Source of the DNA: JAFAGX01 sp035624215 | Lineage (GTDB): Bacteria; Acidobacteriota; Terriglobia; Terriglobales; Acidobacteriaceae | Direction of reading: 5' to 3' | DNA: 64,000 bases | Assembly (NCBI GenBank): GCA_035624215.1 | Contig: DASPRY010000053.1 | Span: 1-64,000, forward strand | Shown: positions 46,814 through 55,459 of the stretch, piece after piece | Layout of the letters: each line of letters starts with the position of its first letter | Numbering within the stretch: position 1 is the first letter of the stretch | The notes under the pieces: model-generated | What the model was told of the DNA's origin: nothing | Databases searched by the model: none | Seen by the model: the letters and a program-made list of their open reading frames with translations, nothing else | Position numbers and translations under genes: made by a program

Positions 46814-48307
46814 ATGCGAGACGTTCTGAAGAGAATTGTTGCTATGCGGCGTTCAATGGCTGTACGAGTAACCTGCGTCTTGCTCACATTGCTGATCGCA
46901 CTGCCGAGTTGGCCGGCAGTGCCTATGGTCAGCCCGCAGCTTCCTGACCCTGGTAGCCCCCGCATGAGCAAACAGGACCAGGAACAGCTGGGATTGAAGA
47001 CTGCAGCGGAAGTGTACAAGCAAATGCCAGTTCTGCCGGATTCCAGTCCGGTCGCCCGATATGTTCAGCAACTGGGAAAAAAGCTGGTGGCGGTTATTCC
47101 CCCACAGCGCTCATGGCCGTATCAATTTCACGTCGTTCAGCAAGCTGATATCAACGCGTTTGCGCTTCCCGGCGGCCCCATTTTCATCAACATCGGCACT
47201 ATCAATGCGGCGGACAATGAAGCCCAACTGGTCGGAGTTGTGTCGCATGAAATGGCTCACATCTACATGCAGCATTCGGCAAAACAGGCGCCTAAACAGG
47301 AATTTGCGAATATTCTGGGCGCGCTCGGCGGTTTGCTGGGTGGTACGGCCGGTGGTCTCGCGCAAATGGGCATCCAGTACGGCGCGGGAACCCTGCTGAT
47401 GAAATATTCGCGGGCCGACGAGGCCCAGGCCGACTCCGTCGGCACCGTCATCATGTACAAAGCAGGTTACGATCCCAGGGGGATGGCTGACTTCTTTGCA
47501 AAGCTCGAGAAAATGGTGGGCAACGGTGGGCCGCAGTTTCTCAGCGATCATCCGAATCCGGGCAATCGCGTCGCAGCCGTCAATAAGGAGATTGCGCCTT
47601 GGCCGCCAAAGCAATATCTGCCGACGAGTGCAGCCTTTCTGCAGGCCAAGCAGCAGGCGAAGGGCATAAGAGCGTACACCGCGCAACAAATTTCAGCCGG
47701 CGCGAAAAGCGGACAATGGGCGCAGCAGAATCGAAGAGCGGGCGCAATGCCTGGGGGGATGCAAACCACGCCGCCATCCGCAACCACAACAGGTGATGGA
47801 ACGCTTACAGATGTCAACTATCAGGAGGTACAACCGAGCGGTGATTTTAAGACGTTTCAAAACAGCGATTTCAGTATTAGTTATCCTGCCAATTGGCAGG
47901 CGATCGCGGGACAAAACTCCGCTACACTAGCTCCCGCCGCAGGGGTTGGGCAGAACGCGATTGCTTACGGTGTGATTGTGGATACAGCTCACAATGTGGA
48001 TAACAGTTCAATCGACGATGCAACGCGAAGCTTAATTCAGAATTTGCAGGACACAAATCCCGGCCTGCGCATTTATAACAGTCCCCGCAAAGTCGTAGTC
48101 TTCGGCGTCGAGGGCCGCTCGACTATGCTCGAGGGAACCTCGCCGATCAAACAGAATGGCCCTTCGGTTTTGGAGCACGATTGGCTGATCACGGTGCCGC
48201 GGCCTAGAGGCGGACTGCTGCATCTGGTGTTCGTCGCTCCAAAGAATCAGTTTTCCCAGTTAGAGCCTACCTACCAGAAGATGCTGGATAGCTTTCAGAT
48301 AAGATAA
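46814..48307 (+). CDS. M48 family metalloprotease with C-terminal PsbP-like region
   Basis: About 497 residues. The N-terminus has a membrane/signal segment (VTCVLLTLLIALPSWPAVP). The peptidase has HEMAHIYMQH for zinc and ADEAQADSVG with the third Glu/Asp ligand, as in BepA/LoiP-type outer membrane quality-control proteases. After a Gln/Ala-rich linker, the last ~150 residues (FQNSDFSISYPANWQAI...) resemble a PsbP-like beta domain. It likely acts in the periplasm on misassembled outer-membrane proteins. A TTG at 46808 could be used instead of the ATG at 46814. Confidence 0.85.
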   Translation: MRDVLKRIVAMRRSMAVRVTCVLLTLLIALPSWPAVPMVSPQLPDPGSPRMSKQDQEQLGLKTAAEVYKQMPVLPDSSPVARYVQQLGKKLVAVIPPQRSWPYQFHVVQQADINAFALPGGPIFINIGTINAADNEAQLVGVVSHEMAHIYMQHSAKQAPKQEFANILGALGGLLGGTAGGLAQMGIQYGAGTLLMKYSRADEAQADSVGTVIMYKAGYDPRGMADFFAKLEKMVGNGGPQFLSDHPNPGNRVAAVNKEIAPWPPKQYLPTSAAFLQAKQQAKGIRAYTAQQISAGAKSGQWAQQNRRAGAMPGGMQTTPPSATTTGDGTLTDVNYQEVQPSGDFKTFQNSDFSISYPANWQAIAGQNSATLAPAAGVGQNAIAYGVIVDTAHNVDNSSIDDATRSLIQNLQDTNPGLRIYNSPRKVVVFGVEGRSTMLEGTSPIKQNGPSVLEHDWLITVPRPRGGLLHLVFVAPKNQFSQLEPTYQKMLDSFQIR

Positions 48308-48338
48308 CCGCAGTCAGGTTTCCCGGGCAGGATCACGC

Positions 48339-48836
48339 TCAGGTTTTTCCGCTGCCGATCTTGTGATAATCGCTGCGGAAATAGAGCAGGGGATTGCCTT
48401 CGCGTACCACGACGTCTTCCACTTCCGCGATAAATATCGTATGGTCGCCGGCATCCTGGGCGCGATGCAGACGGCATTCCAGATATGCCAGCGCCCCATG
48501 CAGGACGGGAGTGCCATGGCGGGTTCGATCGAAGCGAGCTCCAGCTTCTTGCTCGGCATGTCGGCGCGTGCCTGAGGCCTGAGCATAGTATTCAGAAATC
48601 GCTTGTTGATGTTCGGCCAGGATGTTAACCCCGAATCGCTTCTTGGCATGTAGCCGAGCATGGGTTCGGGCGCGGTGATCCACACACACCAGCACCAACA
48701 ACGGGTCCAATGACACGGAAGTGAACGCGTTGGCGGTCATGCCGTGCACTTCACCTTCGTAGTCCACGGTAATGATCGTCACCCCGGTGGCGAAGGTGCC
48801 CAGTGCTTTGCGAAATTCTTCCTGATTGATGCTCAT
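48339..48836 (-). CDS. Flavin reductase-like protein (RutF/HpaC type)
   Basis: 165 residues of the flavin reductase-like split-barrel family: FRKALGTFATGVTIIT, VHGMTANAFTSVSLDPLL and LLYFRSDYHKI are the usual FMN-binding segments. Family members reduce FMN or FAD with NAD(P)H, or act as FMN-dependent oxidoreductases, often for a partner monooxygenase. The gene is divergent from the F420 operon and shares the palindrome-bearing intergenic region, so a link to F420 metabolism is possible but unproven. Confidence 0.85.
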   Translation of the reverse strand: MSINQEEFRKALGTFATGVTIITVDYEGEVHGMTANAFTSVSLDPLLVLVCVDHRARTHARLHAKKRFGVNILAEHQQAISEYYAQASGTRRHAEQEAGARFDRTRHGTPVLHGALAYLECRLHRAQDAGDHTIFIAEVEDVVVREGNPLLYFRSDYHKIGSGKT

Positions 48837-48900
48837 TCCCGTCTATAGCCCCGGACTGGTAGACTGCATTGGGAACAAATCAGAATAACCGCGTTCAATG

Positions 48901-48929
48901 TTGGGAGAAGAGTGCTCAATCCTTATACC
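48901..48929 (+). promoter_or_regulatory. Candidate sigma-70 promoter for the F420 operon
   Basis: TTGGGA (48901-48906), 17-base spacer, TATACC (48924-48929). The expected start of transcription lies about 20 bases before the palindrome at 48955-48974. Confidence 0.45.
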
Positions 48930-48954
48930 CGTCTTCTATGACTCGCAAGCAGTG

Positions 48955-48974
48955 AATTGTAATCCATTACAATT
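48955..48974. promoter_or_regulatory. Perfect 20-bp palindrome upstream of cofG
   Basis: AATTGTAAT-CC-ATTACAATT: two perfect 9-bp arms with a 2-bp centre, 21 bases before the cofG ATG and downstream of the likely promoter. The form fits a dimeric repressor (TetR, MarR, PadR or similar) that would block transcription of the F420 operon and perhaps the divergent flavin reductase gene. No regulator gene is next to it. Confidence 0.75.
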
Positions 48975-48995
48975 AACTGAGAATCGGGCCAGAGG

Positions 48996-50180
48996 ATGGC
49001 AGCCATTGCAAAGCGAGTCATAGCAGCGGAGACGCAACTTCTCGAGCTCACCCCTCCGCTTGAGCGGGAGCAGGCCTACCGATTGATCTGTTGCTCCGAC
49101 GGCGAACTTCCAGCTCTGCTAGCAGCCGCCGTCGAAGCCAGGAATCGCTTCAAGCCCGGCGTCATCACCTATTCGCGCAAAGTTTTCATTCCGCTAACCA
49201 ATCTGTGTCGTGATTACTGTGGCTATTGCACGTTTCGCCGAGATCCCGGCGAGCCGGGCGCGCACACGATGACGCCGGAGGAAGTGCTCCAAGTGGCAAG
49301 GGCGGGGGAAGAATTGGGTTGCACGGAAGCCCTTTTCAGTCTGGGCGACAAACCGGAGCTCGCATTTCCCGAAATGCGCGCCATCCTACGACGCCTGGGC
49401 TTCACATCGACCCTGCACTACTTGGAAGCCATGTGTGAACTCGTGCTGCGCGAGACTTCACTGCTGCCGCACCCGAATCCTGGTCTGCTGAGTGCCGAGT
49501 GGATCGCGCGTTTGGCGAAAGTTTCCCCCAGTATGGGCCTGATGCTCGAAACAACAAACCACCATCTGCTTGCCTCGGGAGCCGCGCACGACAATGCTCC
49601 AGACAAAATTCCTGCTAAACGACTGCGTACGATCGAAGAGGCAGGCAAGCAGCAAGTTCCCTTTACCACCGGCCTGCTGATTGGAATTGGCGAAACCCCG
49701 CAGGACCGGGTCGACACGCTGCTAGCCATTCGCGAATTGCACCGGCGGTATGGGCACATCCAGGAAGTGATTATTCAGAACTTCCGTGTAAAACCCGATA
49801 TCCCGATGAGAAACTCGCCTGAGCCCACCAAAGGTGAAATGCTGCGCGCCATCGCGGTGGCACGACTGTTGATGCCGGACGTTAACATCCAGGCACCTCC
49901 CAACCTATCTTCGCCGTACTATGAAGAGTTGCTGGATGCTGGACTCAACGATTGGGGAGGAATTTCGCCGCTCACCCCGGACTACATCAATCCGGAAAAA
50001 CCGTGGCCGCATTTGGAGCAGCTGAAATTGAGAACTGAATCGAAAGGATACGGTCTGTACCAGCGCCTGCCGGTTTACCCTGAGTTCCTGCCCGGGCTTA
50101 TCCATCGCTCAGGTGGTTTGCTCCACGACCGAGTTACAGCCGCAGCCGATGGCCACGGATACGCGCGGAGGGCGGCATGA
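48996..50180 (+). CDS. cofG: FO synthase subunit 1 (CofG)
   Basis: 394 residues. Radical SAM motif CRDYCGYC (CxxxCxxC) in LTNLCRDYCGYCTFRRDPGE. The other landmarks are ALFSLGDKPE, TNHHLL and NFRVKPDIPM. With CofH it joins 5-amino-6-ribitylamino-uracil and tyrosine to make 7,8-didemethyl-8-hydroxy-5-deazariboflavin (FO), the F420 chromophore. First gene of the operon; its stop overlaps cofD by four bases (ATGA). The last ~25 residues are basic/variable. Confidence 0.95.
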   Translation: MAAIAKRVIAAETQLLELTPPLEREQAYRLICCSDGELPALLAAAVEARNRFKPGVITYSRKVFIPLTNLCRDYCGYCTFRRDPGEPGAHTMTPEEVLQVARAGEELGCTEALFSLGDKPELAFPEMRAILRRLGFTSTLHYLEAMCELVLRETSLLPHPNPGLLSAEWIARLAKVSPSMGLMLETTNHHLLASGAAHDNAPDKIPAKRLRTIEEAGKQQVPFTTGLLIGIGETPQDRVDTLLAIRELHRRYGHIQEVIIQNFRVKPDIPMRNSPEPTKGEMLRAIAVARLLMPDVNIQAPPNLSSPYYEELLDAGLNDWGGISPLTPDYINPEKPWPHLEQLKLRTESKGYGLYQRLPVYPEFLPGLIHRSGGLLHDRVTAAADGHGYARRAA

Positions 50181-51136
50181 TCGTGGTACTCACCGGGGGC
50201 ACCGGAGGGGCAAAGTTCGTTGAGGGCCTGCGTCAGGTCGCGCCGGTGAAGAACATGACTTTTATCGTCAATACCGGCGACGATCTGGAGTGGTGGGCCT
50301 TGCATGTTTCTCCGGACCTGGATTCCATTACTTATGCGCTGGCCGGCCTGCTCAGTCGTGAGCGCGGTTGGGGGGTGAAGGGCGACACGTTTTATTGCCT
50401 GCAAGCGATGGGAGAACTCGCTGAGCCCATCTGGTTTCATGTCGGCGATCGCGATCTCGCAATTCATCTGGTACGGTCAAAGTTGTTGGGCCAAGGCAAA
50501 ACTTTGACTGAGGTTACGACGCAGATTTGCGGGAAGCTGGGAGTGCAGGCCCGCATACTGCCGATGAGCGATTCACGGGTGGAGACCAGGGTAATAACTC
50601 CCAGCGGAGAACTGAGCTTTCAGGAATATTTCGTGCAACGCTGGTATCAGGATCCGGTGACTTCGGTCCGGTTTGCCGGCGCCTCCGAAGCAGTGCCCTC
50701 GCCGGGAGTTGTAGAAGCAATTCGATCGGCCGATGCCGTTATCATCGCTCCGAGCAATCCCGTGACGAGCATAGGGCCGATTCTCGCTGTGCCCGGCATC
50801 CGGGCAGCGTTGCGCGAAACCGGGGCAACTGTGGTTGCGGTGAGTCCCATCATTGGCGCGGCAGCTGTTTCAGGTCCGGCGGGCGTGCTTATGGCTGCGC
50901 AGGGTCTGCCGGTTTCGATTGCCGGGATTGTGGAGGCGTATGGAGATTTCCTCGACATTCTGATTGCCGATCTTCGTGACCAACCCCTGGCGGCACAACT
51001 CGAAAGCTCCGGGCGCCGAGTGCACTGCACAAATATCCTGATGAAAACGGCTGAAGACAGGGCCAAGCTGGCGCGCACTGTGCTGGCGCTGCTCACGGCT
51101 GAGAAGTCAGTGCGAACCACCTCGGAACGAGCATGA
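50177..51136 (+). CDS. cofD: 2-phospho-L-lactate transferase-type enzyme CofD/FbiA
   Basis: 319 residues. The N-terminus IVVLTGGTGGAKFVEGL is the GDP/PPG-binding loop, followed by FIVNTGDDLEWWALHVSPDL and the later IIAPSNPVTSIGPILAVPG. The enzyme attaches the activated three-carbon acid (phospholactate, phosphoenolpyruvate or phosphoglycerate according to the organism) to FO. Its start overlaps cofG and its stop overlaps cofC (ATGA at both ends), so the three are translationally coupled. Confidence 0.95.
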   Translation: MIVVLTGGTGGAKFVEGLRQVAPVKNMTFIVNTGDDLEWWALHVSPDLDSITYALAGLLSRERGWGVKGDTFYCLQAMGELAEPIWFHVGDRDLAIHLVRSKLLGQGKTLTEVTTQICGKLGVQARILPMSDSRVETRVITPSGELSFQEYFVQRWYQDPVTSVRFAGASEAVPSPGVVEAIRSADAVIIAPSNPVTSIGPILAVPGIRAALRETGATVVAVSPIIGAAAVSGPAGVLMAAQGLPVSIAGIVEAYGDFLDILIADLRDQPLAAQLESSGRRVHCTNILMKTAEDRAKLARTVLALLTAEKSVRTTSERA

Positions 51137-51786
51137 TCCTCATTCCGGTTAAGAATCTCGCGACCGCAAAGCAAAGGCTGGCATCTGTTCTAAGCCAGCC
51201 AGTTCGCACCGAGTTGGCACAGGCGATGTTGCTGGACGTGCTCGAGGCGGTAGCGGAATGGGCAAATCGCCCGCCAGTAAGCCTTGTGACGAGCGACCCT
51301 TTCGCCGTCGAGACTGCACGGCAGTTCGATTTTGAGATCATCGCGGACGATAACAATCGCAGCGAGACAGACGCGATTGAGACAGCCACAACATTCTGCG
51401 AATCTCGAGGGGTCAATCACACGCTGGTGATCCCCGCAGATATACCGCTCATCGAGGCTGGGGAGCTGGAAACGATCGCAATCGACGCCCCGGAACGGGG
51501 ATCGCTTTTGGTTCCGGCAGGTGACGGACGCGGTACCAACGCAGCTTTCCGTCGTCCAGCAGGATTATTTCCCTTACGTTTTGGCAATGACAGCTTCAAG
51601 CCACATCTGGCCGCCGCCCACGCCACCGGATTGCCTTGCGCGGTGCTTTCCCTGCCGGGCATCGCGCTCGATATTGATAATCCTGGGGATTTGCGGCAGC
51701 TGGCCGAAGCACGCGGCGAGACTCGCTCCCAGCGTCTGGCCCGGCAATGGGATTTGAGCGGCCTTTCGCTGGCAGCAAACCAGTAG
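51133..51786 (+). CDS. cofC: Phospholactate/PEP guanylyltransferase CofC
   Basis: 217 residues of the nucleotidyltransferase fold: MILIPVKNLATAKQRLA, LVIPADIPLIE, GDGRGTNAAF and ALDIDNPGDLRQL. It makes the GDP- or guanylyl-activated donor used by CofD. Whether the acid is 2-phospho-L-lactate, PEP or 3-phosphoglycerate cannot be decided from sequence by eye. Starts in an ATGA overlap with cofD. Confidence 0.92.
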   Translation: MILIPVKNLATAKQRLASVLSQPVRTELAQAMLLDVLEAVAEWANRPPVSLVTSDPFAVETARQFDFEIIADDNNRSETDAIETATTFCESRGVNHTLVIPADIPLIEAGELETIAIDAPERGSLLVPAGDGRGTNAAFRRPAGLFPLRFGNDSFKPHLAAAHATGLPCAVLSLPGIALDIDNPGDLRQLAEARGETRSQRLARQWDLSGLSLAANQ

Positions 51787-51902
51787 TTGCTGAGAATCTT
51801 TGGGCGAAGGTGCGGGAGCGTACCGCGGTAGTACGAAGTTCTGTTTGGTGAACAAACGCTTTCTCATTGTTCCCCGTAGACTACACTGCACACACGGCTC
51901 TC

Positions 51903-52664
51903 ATGGCACAGTGTCCAGAGTTGCAGATCATACCGGTACCTTTAGTTGATGAGATTCGTCCCGGAGATACGCTGCTCGTAAAATTGCTGAAGGCCCTTGT
52001 GCATCCCAAAGGCAGGCTCAAAGCGGGGGACATTCTGGTCGTGAAACACAAGATCGTCTCCAAAGCTGAGGGACGCCTTGTGGAACTGAGCACGATCAAG
52101 CCATCAAGCCGCATACGGGCATGGGCGCGACGATACAAGCTGGACCCGCGCGTGACAGAGCTGGCGCTGAGGCAAAGCAAGAGCATCCTGCGGCGCAAGC
52201 GAGGCGTGCTGATCACCGAAACGCAACACGGATTCATATGCGCGAACAGCGGCGTGGACGTTTCGAACGTCGATGGCGGCAGCCGGGCATTACTGCTTCC
52301 CGAGAATCCTGACCGGTCTGCTGCGCAGCTTCATCAAGGATTGAAAAAACATTTGCGGCTTTCGATTCCGGTGATCATCACTGATAGTTTCGGGCGCCCC
52401 TGGCGCGAGGGGCTGACTGAAGTTGCGGTCGGTGTGGCCGGTATGCGCGCGCTGCACGATTACCGTGGTCGGCGCGATTCATTTGGCTATCCGCTGCGAG
52501 TAAGCGTCGAGGCAGTAGCCGATGAACTGGCTTGCGCTGCGGGCCTGGTATGCGGCAAGCTAGCTCGCATACCGATGTGCATCGTTCGTGGCTTCCGATA
52601 CCGCCCGGGGCGCGGAAGCGCACGCAGCCTGATTCGCCCGGCAGCCAACGACTTGTTTCGTTGA
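51903..52664 (+). CDS. cofE: Coenzyme F420-0:L-glutamate ligase CofE
   Basis: About 253 residues, a single CofE domain with no C-terminal nitroreductase domain (unlike mycobacterial FbiB). Landmarks: VVKHKIVSKAEGR, ICANSGVDVSNVDGG, ITDSFGRPWREGLTEVAVGV and DELACAAGLV. It adds gamma-linked glutamates to F420-0 using GTP. The ATG at 51903 is chosen because the conserved region begins just after it; a start at 51867 adds twelve weak residues. About 117 bases separate it from cofC; they include a small TACCGCGGTA palindrome near 51826. Confidence 0.93.
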   Translation: MAQCPELQIIPVPLVDEIRPGDTLLVKLLKALVHPKGRLKAGDILVVKHKIVSKAEGRLVELSTIKPSSRIRAWARRYKLDPRVTELALRQSKSILRRKRGVLITETQHGFICANSGVDVSNVDGGSRALLLPENPDRSAAQLHQGLKKHLRLSIPVIITDSFGRPWREGLTEVAVGVAGMRALHDYRGRRDSFGYPLRVSVEAVADELACAAGLVCGKLARIPMCIVRGFRYRPGRGSARSLIRPAANDLFR

Positions 52665-52675
52665 GGAGGAAGACT

Positions 52676-53908
52676 GTGGCTCGTCTGCTAACGCAATCCA
52701 ACTTGGAAAATTTTGCTTCCTGGGAGTGGCCAAACATCGCTCCGCGCATGAGTTCCCCAGTTTGCGAAGCGCTTGAACGCGTAATGGAGAGTCTGGACGG
52801 ACACAGCCTCACGCGGGAGCAATGCCTCACGCTTGCTATGGCAGAAGGCGATGACCTGCTCGGGCTTCTGGTGGCCGCCGATTTCGTGCGCCGCGAGCTG
52901 GTCGGGAATCTGGTGACCTACGTCGTCAATCGCAATATCAATTTCACAAATATCTGCTTTGTAGGCTGCAAGTTTTGCGCTTTCAGCCGCGGGCCGCGGG
53001 AGTCCGATACATATTTTCTAAGCCTTGAACAGGTTGCACAAAAAGCCGTCGAAGCCTGGGAGATGGGAGCCACCGAAGTGTGTATCCAGGGCGGCTTGCC
53101 GCGGGATCTGTCCCCGTTTTACTACCGGGACATTCTGTGTGCGGTGAAGCGAGCTGTGCCGGGCATGCACATCCATGCGTTCTCGCCGATGGAGATCGTT
53201 TACGGTGTCGAGCTCACTGGCATGAAGCTGTACGACTATCTCAGCATGTTGCGTGATAACGGTCTGGGGACTTTGCCGGGAACTGCAGCCGAGATTCTCG
53301 ATGACGATGTTCGCTTTGTGCTCTCGCGCAACAAGTTAACAACTCGGCAGTGGGAGGAAGTCATTCGCACTGCCCATTCCTGTGGCATTCGTAGTACTTC
53401 CACGCTGATGTACGGACACGTGGAAACGCCTGAGCACTGGGTGAATCAATTATTGCTATTGCGATGCATTCAGGAAGAAACCGGCGGCTTCACGGAGTTC
53501 GTGCCACTCGGCTTCGTGCATCAGAACACGCTGCTATTTCACCAGGGACTCTCGCGCTCGGGGCCGACTTTGGCCGAACATTTGAAGATTCATGCTTTGG
53601 CGCGAATTATGCTGGCCGGAACCATTAACAACATTCAAGTTTCCTGGGTAAAACTGAATCGCCGATTGTCGCAATTGTGCCTTCAGGCCGGCGCCAATGA
53701 TTACGGTGGAACGCTGATGGAGGAAAATATTTCCCGGGAAGCGGGCGCGACCGCGGGGCAATATACGAGTCCGGAAGAGTTTCAGTCGCTCATTTTGGAA
53801 ATCGGGCGCATACCGGCTGAGCGTAATACGACGTACAAACGAATCAACATAAGAATGCGGACCGATGAACTGATCGCAGAACAGGCGATGGAAGCGGAGT
53901 TCGCATAG
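52676..53908 (+). CDS. cofH: FO synthase subunit 2 (CofH)
   Basis: About 410 residues. Radical SAM motif CFVGCKFC (CxxxCxxC) in FTNICFVGCKFCAFSRGP, then CIQGGLPRDLSPFYYRDIL, HAFSPMEI and GTAAEILDDDVR. CofH produces the first half-reaction of FO formation from tyrosine and the ribitylaminouracil. The GTG at 52676 has a strong GAGGAGGA site 7 bases upstream and gives normal length; a longer frame back to 52532 overlaps cofE and lacks homology. Directly follows cofE. Confidence 0.95.
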   Translation: MARLLTQSNLENFASWEWPNIAPRMSSPVCEALERVMESLDGHSLTREQCLTLAMAEGDDLLGLLVAADFVRRELVGNLVTYVVNRNINFTNICFVGCKFCAFSRGPRESDTYFLSLEQVAQKAVEAWEMGATEVCIQGGLPRDLSPFYYRDILCAVKRAVPGMHIHAFSPMEIVYGVELTGMKLYDYLSMLRDNGLGTLPGTAAEILDDDVRFVLSRNKLTTRQWEEVIRTAHSCGIRSTSTLMYGHVETPEHWVNQLLLLRCIQEETGGFTEFVPLGFVHQNTLLFHQGLSRSGPTLAEHLKIHALARIMLAGTINNIQVSWVKLNRRLSQLCLQAGANDYGGTLMEENISREAGATAGQYTSPEEFQSLILEIGRIPAERNTTYKRINIRMRTDELIAEQAMEAEFA

Positions 53909-53910
53909 CG

Positions 53911-54600
53911 ATGACCCGGCCAATCGCCGTTCTGGGTGGCACCGGAGCGGAAGGTTTCGGCTTGGCGCTTCGCTGGGCGCAGGCCGGAGAAACCGTGATT
54001 ATCGGTTCACGCGATGCGCAGCGTGCCCAGGCTGCCGCGGATAAAGTCCGCCAGATAGTCGGCCCGCAGGCGAAAATATCCGGAGAAGAGAACATCACGG
54101 CTTGTGGCCTGTCTGATCTCGTGGTGCTCACGGTTCCCTTTCAAGGCCACGCGAAGCTGCTCAAACAACTAAAGCCTGCGCTCCGGGCGGGAACTATTTT
54201 AGTCGACACGACGGTTGCGCTAGCCACCAGCGTTGGCGGCCGTGCCACTCGCACTTTGGGGGTATGGCAAGGTTCGGCGGCCCAGGAAGCGGCTGAACTT
54301 GTCCCTGCGGGAGTTTCAGTGGTGGCAGCTTTCCAGAACGTAGGCGCCGAAATGCTCAATTCAGATGGACCGATAGACTGCGACGCGATCGTGTGCAGCG
54401 ACGATGTCGAGGCCAGCAAAGTAGTCCGCCATCTCGCCACCAGGATCCGGGGAGTTCGCGCTTTGGATGGTGGCAAGCTGGAGAATGCGCGGATTCTGGA
54501 GCAGATCACCGCACTTCTGATTGGGTTCAACGTTCGTTACAAAGGACACTGCGGAATCCGCATCTCGGGATTGCCAGCGGGAGCATACGACTCGCCCTAA
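53911..54600 (+). CDS. npdG: F420-dependent NADP oxidoreductase (Fno/NpdG type)
   Basis: 229 residues. Rossmann motif AVLGGTGAEGFGLALRWA with the NADP-selecting GSRDAQRA; then VVLTVPFQGH, FQNVGAEML and LDGGKLENARILEQIT. It moves hydride between NADPH and F420, so it makes reduced F420 for other enzymes. It begins two bases after the cofH stop and closes the F420 operon. Confidence 0.93.
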   Translation: MTRPIAVLGGTGAEGFGLALRWAQAGETVIIGSRDAQRAQAAADKVRQIVGPQAKISGEENITACGLSDLVVLTVPFQGHAKLLKQLKPALRAGTILVDTTVALATSVGGRATRTLGVWQGSAAQEAAELVPAGVSVVAAFQNVGAEMLNSDGPIDCDAIVCSDDVEASKVVRHLATRIRGVRALDGGKLENARILEQITALLIGFNVRYKGHCGIRISGLPAGAYDSP

Positions 54601-54673
54601 GGAGCTCCAAAGTAGCTGTTGCTTGCGCAAACTTTGAGAGATCGCTGTTTGCGAAAGATGCTTCACGATCGTC

Positions 54674-55459
54674 GTGATTTCCATGGATTCCTCTCCTGAT
54701 AAGCGCGCTGCCATCGAATTCCACCATGTTTCCTATCGTCCGAATGGCGGGACAGACCTTGTCCGGGATTTGAGCATTGAGATCCGCCGTGGTGAAACTC
54801 TGGTGTTGCTGGGCCGTAGTGGCTCGGGCAAGACTACGACCCTCAAGCTCATCAACCGACTGCTGACCCCGAGCTATGGTGAGATTCGGGTTGATGGCCG
54901 GCCTATTAGTGAATGGGATGTCATCCGCCTCCGCCGAATGATTGGTTACGTGATTCAGGAGGTCGGGCTCTTCCCGCACTTCACGATCGAGCGAAACATC
55001 GCCCTGGTTCCAAAAATTGAGAATTGGCCGGCTGAACGAATCCGCAAGCGTGTGGCTGAATTAATGAACCTGGTGGGTCTCGATCCGCAAATTGCTTCGC
55101 GCTATCCTCACCAGCTTTCAGGTGGACAGCGGCAGCGGGTCGGAGTGGCCCGGGCGTTGGCGGCTGATCCCCCAATTCTGTTGATGGACGAGCCATTTGG
55201 AGCGCTTGATGCTCTTACCCGCGCGGAACTGCAGCGGGAATTTCTAAACTTGCAAATGAGACTTCGAAAAACCGTGGTATTTGTCACTCATGATCTACAT
55301 GAAGCCTTGCTGCTGGGAACCAGGATCGCGTTGATGGAAGCAGGCGAGTTGATCACCTTACAGACGCGAGATGAATTCCTGGCTTCGCGGGAGCCGTTGG
55401 TACTCGCCTATAAAGACGCCTTTGACACTAATCTTAACAACACAAGAGAGCGCGCATGA
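54674..55459 (+). CDS. Osmoprotectant-type ABC transporter ATPase
   Basis: 261 residues: Walker A GRSGSGKTT, signature LSGGQRQRVGVARAL, Walker B LLMDEPFGALD and a switch His in FVTHDLHEALL. The ProV/OpuCA-like length is shorter than usual because the C-terminal CBS domains are missing. It energises the permease that overlaps its stop by four bases. Confidence 0.88.
   Translation: MISMDSSPDKRAAIEFHHVSYRPNGGTDLVRDLSIEIRRGETLVLLGRSGSGKTTTLKLINRLLTPSYGEIRVDGRPISEWDVIRLRRMIGYVIQEVGLFPHFTIERNIALVPKIENWPAERIRKRVAELMNLVGLDPQIASRYPHQLSGGQRQRVGVARALAADPPILLMDEPFGALDALTRAELQREFLNLQMRLRKTVVFVTHDLHEALLLGTRIALMEAGELITLQTRDEFLASREPLVLAYKDAFDTNLNNTRERA

Noticed and set aside
51821..51837. TACCGCGGTA palindrome between cofC and cofE
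   Set aside because: A 10-bp palindrome occurs often by chance; it has no conserved flanks and no promoter relation that I can see.
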